64,000 nucleotides of DNA from Ralstonia soli (lineage in GTDB: Bacteria > Pseudomonadota > Gammaproteobacteria > Burkholderiales > Burkholderiaceae), in contig NZ_JAMXHT010000006.1 of NCBI RefSeq assembly GCF_023955655.1, positions 496,001-560,000 of the forward strand. The letters run 5' to 3'. A model generated the notes under the pieces. It saw nothing but the letters and a program-made list of their open reading frames with translations, made no database searches and had not been told where the DNA came from. Position 1 is the first letter of the stretch. The number at the start of each line of letters is the position of its first letter. This document shows positions 62,168-64,000 of the stretch, in pieces. A program made the position numbers and the translations under genes.

Positions 62168-63199
62168 CTATGCCCCACGCATCCGCATGGTCTCCCCACC
62201 CAGCGACATGGTCGCCCCACGTAGTGGCGTCGAACCCCGTGTCACCAGTCGGCCGGTCAACAAGACACGCCGGGCCGGCAATGCCGGCTGCGCAAGCCGG
62301 TCCTGCAGCATCGCCATCGCCATGCGGCCGATGTCGTACACCGGCTGCTCGATCACGGTGATGCCGGGGCCGGTGAGTTCGGTCCAAGGTTCGTTGTCAA
62401 AACCGGCGACGGCAATGTCCTGCGGCACGTCCAGCGACAGGCGGCGCAACGCGCGCAGCACCCCGAGCAGCGATTGCGCGTTGCTCGCGACCAGCGCCTC
62501 GGGCCGATCGTCGGCCGACAGCCACGCGAGCGCCTCGGCCTCAGCGGCCTCGGCCGTCGGCAGGATGAAGCGCGCTTCGGCGCTCAGGCCATGGCGCGCC
62601 AGCGCGGCGGCAAAGCCGGCCTGGCGTTCGGCGCCCGTGCTGCTGGTACGCCCGAAGAGGCCGCCGATGCGACGATAGCCCTGCGCGACCAAGTGCTCGG
62701 CCAGCGCCTGCGCAGCCTGCTGGTTGTCGAGCACGACGGCATCGGTGCCGCACGCCGGACCGGCACGGTCGATAAGCACCACCGGATAGCCCGGGTCCAC
62801 CGCCCGCTGCGCCTCGGCAATGCCGCGCGTGGGCGAGAGAATCACCCCCGTCACCCGCTCCTCCTCCATCAGGCGCAGGTACATCGCCTCCTTGTCCGGG
62901 TCTTCGTCGGAATTGCACAAGATCACGCGCAACCCCGCGGCATAGGCGGCGTCTTCCACCGCGCGGCTGACACTGGTGAAGAAGGGATTGCGGATGTCCG
63001 ACACGATCAGCCCGACGGTCTGCGCCTGCTGCGAGCGCAGCCGCCGCGCCGACAGGTTCGGCCGATACCCCGACGCCGCCACCGCTGCATCGACGCGCCG
63101 GCGCAGTTCCGCGCTCACCGGGCCACCGGCCAGCGCGCGCGACACCGTTGCCACCGACACGCCCGCTGCTGCCGCCACGTCCTTGATTCGCACCGTCAT
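62168..63199 (-). CDS. fruR: LacI-family regulator, probably fructose repressor
   Basis: This 343-residue protein has a LacI helix-turn-helix (VRIKDVAAAAGVSVATVSRAL, residues about 3-22), a hinge with YRPNLSARRLRS and a periplasmic-binding-like effector domain (VGLIVSDIRNPFFTSV onward). It lies divergent to the PTS gene, which supports a role as fructose-operon repressor. By analogy the inducer would be a phosphorylated fructose. Palindromes with a central CG (listed separately) lie in the intergenic region. The start MTVRIKDV is preferred over an upstream ATG. Confidence 0.85.
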   Translation of the reverse strand: MTVRIKDVAAAAGVSVATVSRALAGGPVSAELRRRVDAAVAASGYRPNLSARRLRSQQAQTVGLIVSDIRNPFFTSVSRAVEDAAYAAGLRVILCNSDEDPDKEAMYLRLMEEERVTGVILSPTRGIAEAQRAVDPGYPVVLIDRAGPACGTDAVVLDNQQAAQALAEHLVAQGYRRIGGLFGRTSSTGAERQAGFAAALARHGLSAEARFILPTAEAAEAEALAWLSADDRPEALVASNAQSLLGVLRALRRLSLDVPQDIAVAGFDNEPWTELTGPGITVIEQPVYDIGRMAMAMLQDRLAQPALPARRVLLTGRLVTRGSTPLRGATMSLGGETMRMRGA

Positions 63200-63202
63200 G
63201 CT

Positions 63203-63213
63203 GAAATCGTTTC
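63203..63213. promoter_or_regulatory. Candidate LacI-type operator near fruR start
   Basis: GAAATCGTTTC, embedded in TGAAATCGTTTCC, has the GAAA-TCG-TTTC symmetry with a central CG typical of LacI-family operators. It lies only 3 bases before the fruR start codon, suited to autoregulation. Confidence 0.45.
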
Positions 63214-63322
63214 CAAATAAAGTGCCATGATAGCCAAAGCCGACGCCGCCACCAACGCCGCGCTTTCTCAGGGAAAACCCCGTGAACAGCGGAATATCAG
63301 TCACTTGGCGCCGCATCGCACA

Positions 63323-63351
63323 TTGACACTCGAACTGTAATCGATTTCAAT
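63323..63351 (+). promoter_or_regulatory. fru operon promoter with overlapping operator
   Basis: A -35 TTGACA (63323-63328) and a weak -10 TTCAAT (63346-63351) are spaced by 17 bp. TGTAATCGATTTCA (63336-63349), resembling the sequence at 63203 (consensus TGAAATCG-type), lies across the spacer and -10, as expected for repression by FruR. Confidence 0.5.
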
Positions 63352-63423
63352 TTGACCACATCAACGACACGCAAAGCCGCGCCTTCGAGTCCGAGCGCGG
63401 CCACCCGCAGGAGACTCCGCCGC

Positions 63424-64000
63424 ATGGCTTCCGCCCTCATCTGCGCCGAACGCATCCGTCTACAACAACGCGCCACCGACAAGGAAAGCGCCATCCGCGC
63501 TGCCGGCCAACTGCTGGCCGATTCAGGCTGCATCGACACCGCTTACATCGACAGCCTGCTGCGTCGCGAAACCGTGGCCAACACCTTCCTTGGGCACGGC
63601 GTCGCCATTCCGCATGGCATGGGCGAAGACCGCCACCTGATCCGCCAGACGGGCATCGCGGTGCTGCAGTTTCCCGAGGGGCTGGAATGGCATCCCGGGC
63701 AGACCACGCACCTCGTCTTCGCCATTGCCGCGCAATCGGACGAGCACATCACGCTGCTGCGCCGGCTCACCCGGCTGCTGAACGACGATGTGCGGCTGCG
63801 CGAGCTTTTCGCCACGCAAGACGCCGAGGACATCGTCACCGCACTGTCGGGCGATGCCGCCGCCCCGGCCGCAAGCACGCCCGGCACCGATCTGGCCGAG
63901 CAGCGCGCGCTCACGCTGGACTACCCGAGCGGCCTGCACGCCCGCCCCGCTGCACAGTGGGTCGAGGCGGCGCGCCGGTTTGCTGCACGCATCCAGGTGC
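63424..64000 (+). CDS. fruB: Fructose PTS multiphosphoryl transfer protein, N-terminal part (cut by window edge)
   Basis: The frame begins at ATG 63424 and runs open to base 64000, so 192 residues are visible. An EIIA (Mtl/Fru type) domain occupies residues 1-145 with the phosphorylated His64 (GVAIPHGMGEDRHL). An HPr domain starts at about 163 with the active His172 in SGLHARPAA. In related bacteria an Enzyme I domain would follow, but it is beyond the edge; an EIIA-HPr form without EI is also possible. It would phosphorylate fructose EIIBC during uptake. It is divergent to the LacI regulator. Confidence 0.9.
   Translation, partial: MASALICAERIRLQQRATDKESAIRAAGQLLADSGCIDTAYIDSLLRRETVANTFLGHGVAIPHGMGEDRHLIRQTGIAVLQFPEGLEWHPGQTTHLVFAIAAQSDEHITLLRRLTRLLNDDVRLRELFATQDAEDIVTALSGDAAAPAASTPGTDLAEQRALTLDYPSGLHARPAAQWVEAARRFAARIQV

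Overview
This window reads as a chromosomal segment of a GC-rich betaproteobacterium. Protein sequences and gene order (proS-rppH, proB-obg-rpmA-rplU-ispB, pilBCD-coaE-zapD-yacG, argJ-secA, and the dcw cluster down to ftsZ-prx-lpxC) point to the genus Ralstonia, probably the R. pickettii side of it. The species is inferred from remembered synteny, not from a search. Most of the window is conserved housekeeping sequence.

Layout. At 1-8.1 kb lie a lytic transglycosylase (cut by the left edge), proS, rppH with a coupled lipoprotein gene, proB, obgE, rpmA, rplU, ispB and tRNA-Pro(CGG). At 8.2-14.7 kb is an accessory catabolic module: a LysR regulator facing away from genes for a Tat-exported two-subunit molybdenum hydroxylase, an NCS2 nucleobase permease with a purine-type signature, and an Asp/Glu-racemase-fold enzyme whose active site looks like that of arylmalonate decarboxylase. 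At 14.9-24.8 kb are a CorC-like membrane protein, the type IV pilus genes pilB-pilC-pilD, coaE, a full-length group II intron with an RT/maturase-HNH protein, zapD and yacG. At 24.8-33.8 kb are mutT, a DUF815 ATPase, argJ, secA, an M23 peptidase, a DciA-like gene, lpxC and a peroxiredoxin.

At 34.2-51.9 kb is a complete dcw division and cell-wall operon on the minus strand: mraZ-rsmH-ftsL-ftsI-murE-murF-mraY-murD-ftsW-murG-murC-ddl-ftsQ-ftsA-ftsZ. A sigma70-like promoter precedes mraZ and overlaps four GTG repeats at exact 10-bp spacing, as expected for the MraZ operator. Eight junctions overlap by four bases, which implies translational coupling. At 52-64 kb are coq7, a porin, an MHS-family transporter, arfB, a hemolysin III homologue, fadD, a lipoprotein peptidase, a DMSO-reductase-family oxidoreductase, and a LacI regulator facing away from the first gene of a fructose PTS (cut by the right edge).

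Two places deserve most attention. The group II intron sits within a few bases of the predicted transcription start of zapD, so zapD mRNA should carry it in the 5' leader; the exon carries matches to candidate EBS1 and EBS2 sequences. The 8.2-14.7 kb module combines a molybdenum hydroxylase, a purine-type transporter and a decarboxylase-like enzyme in an arrangement I cannot match to a known pathway.
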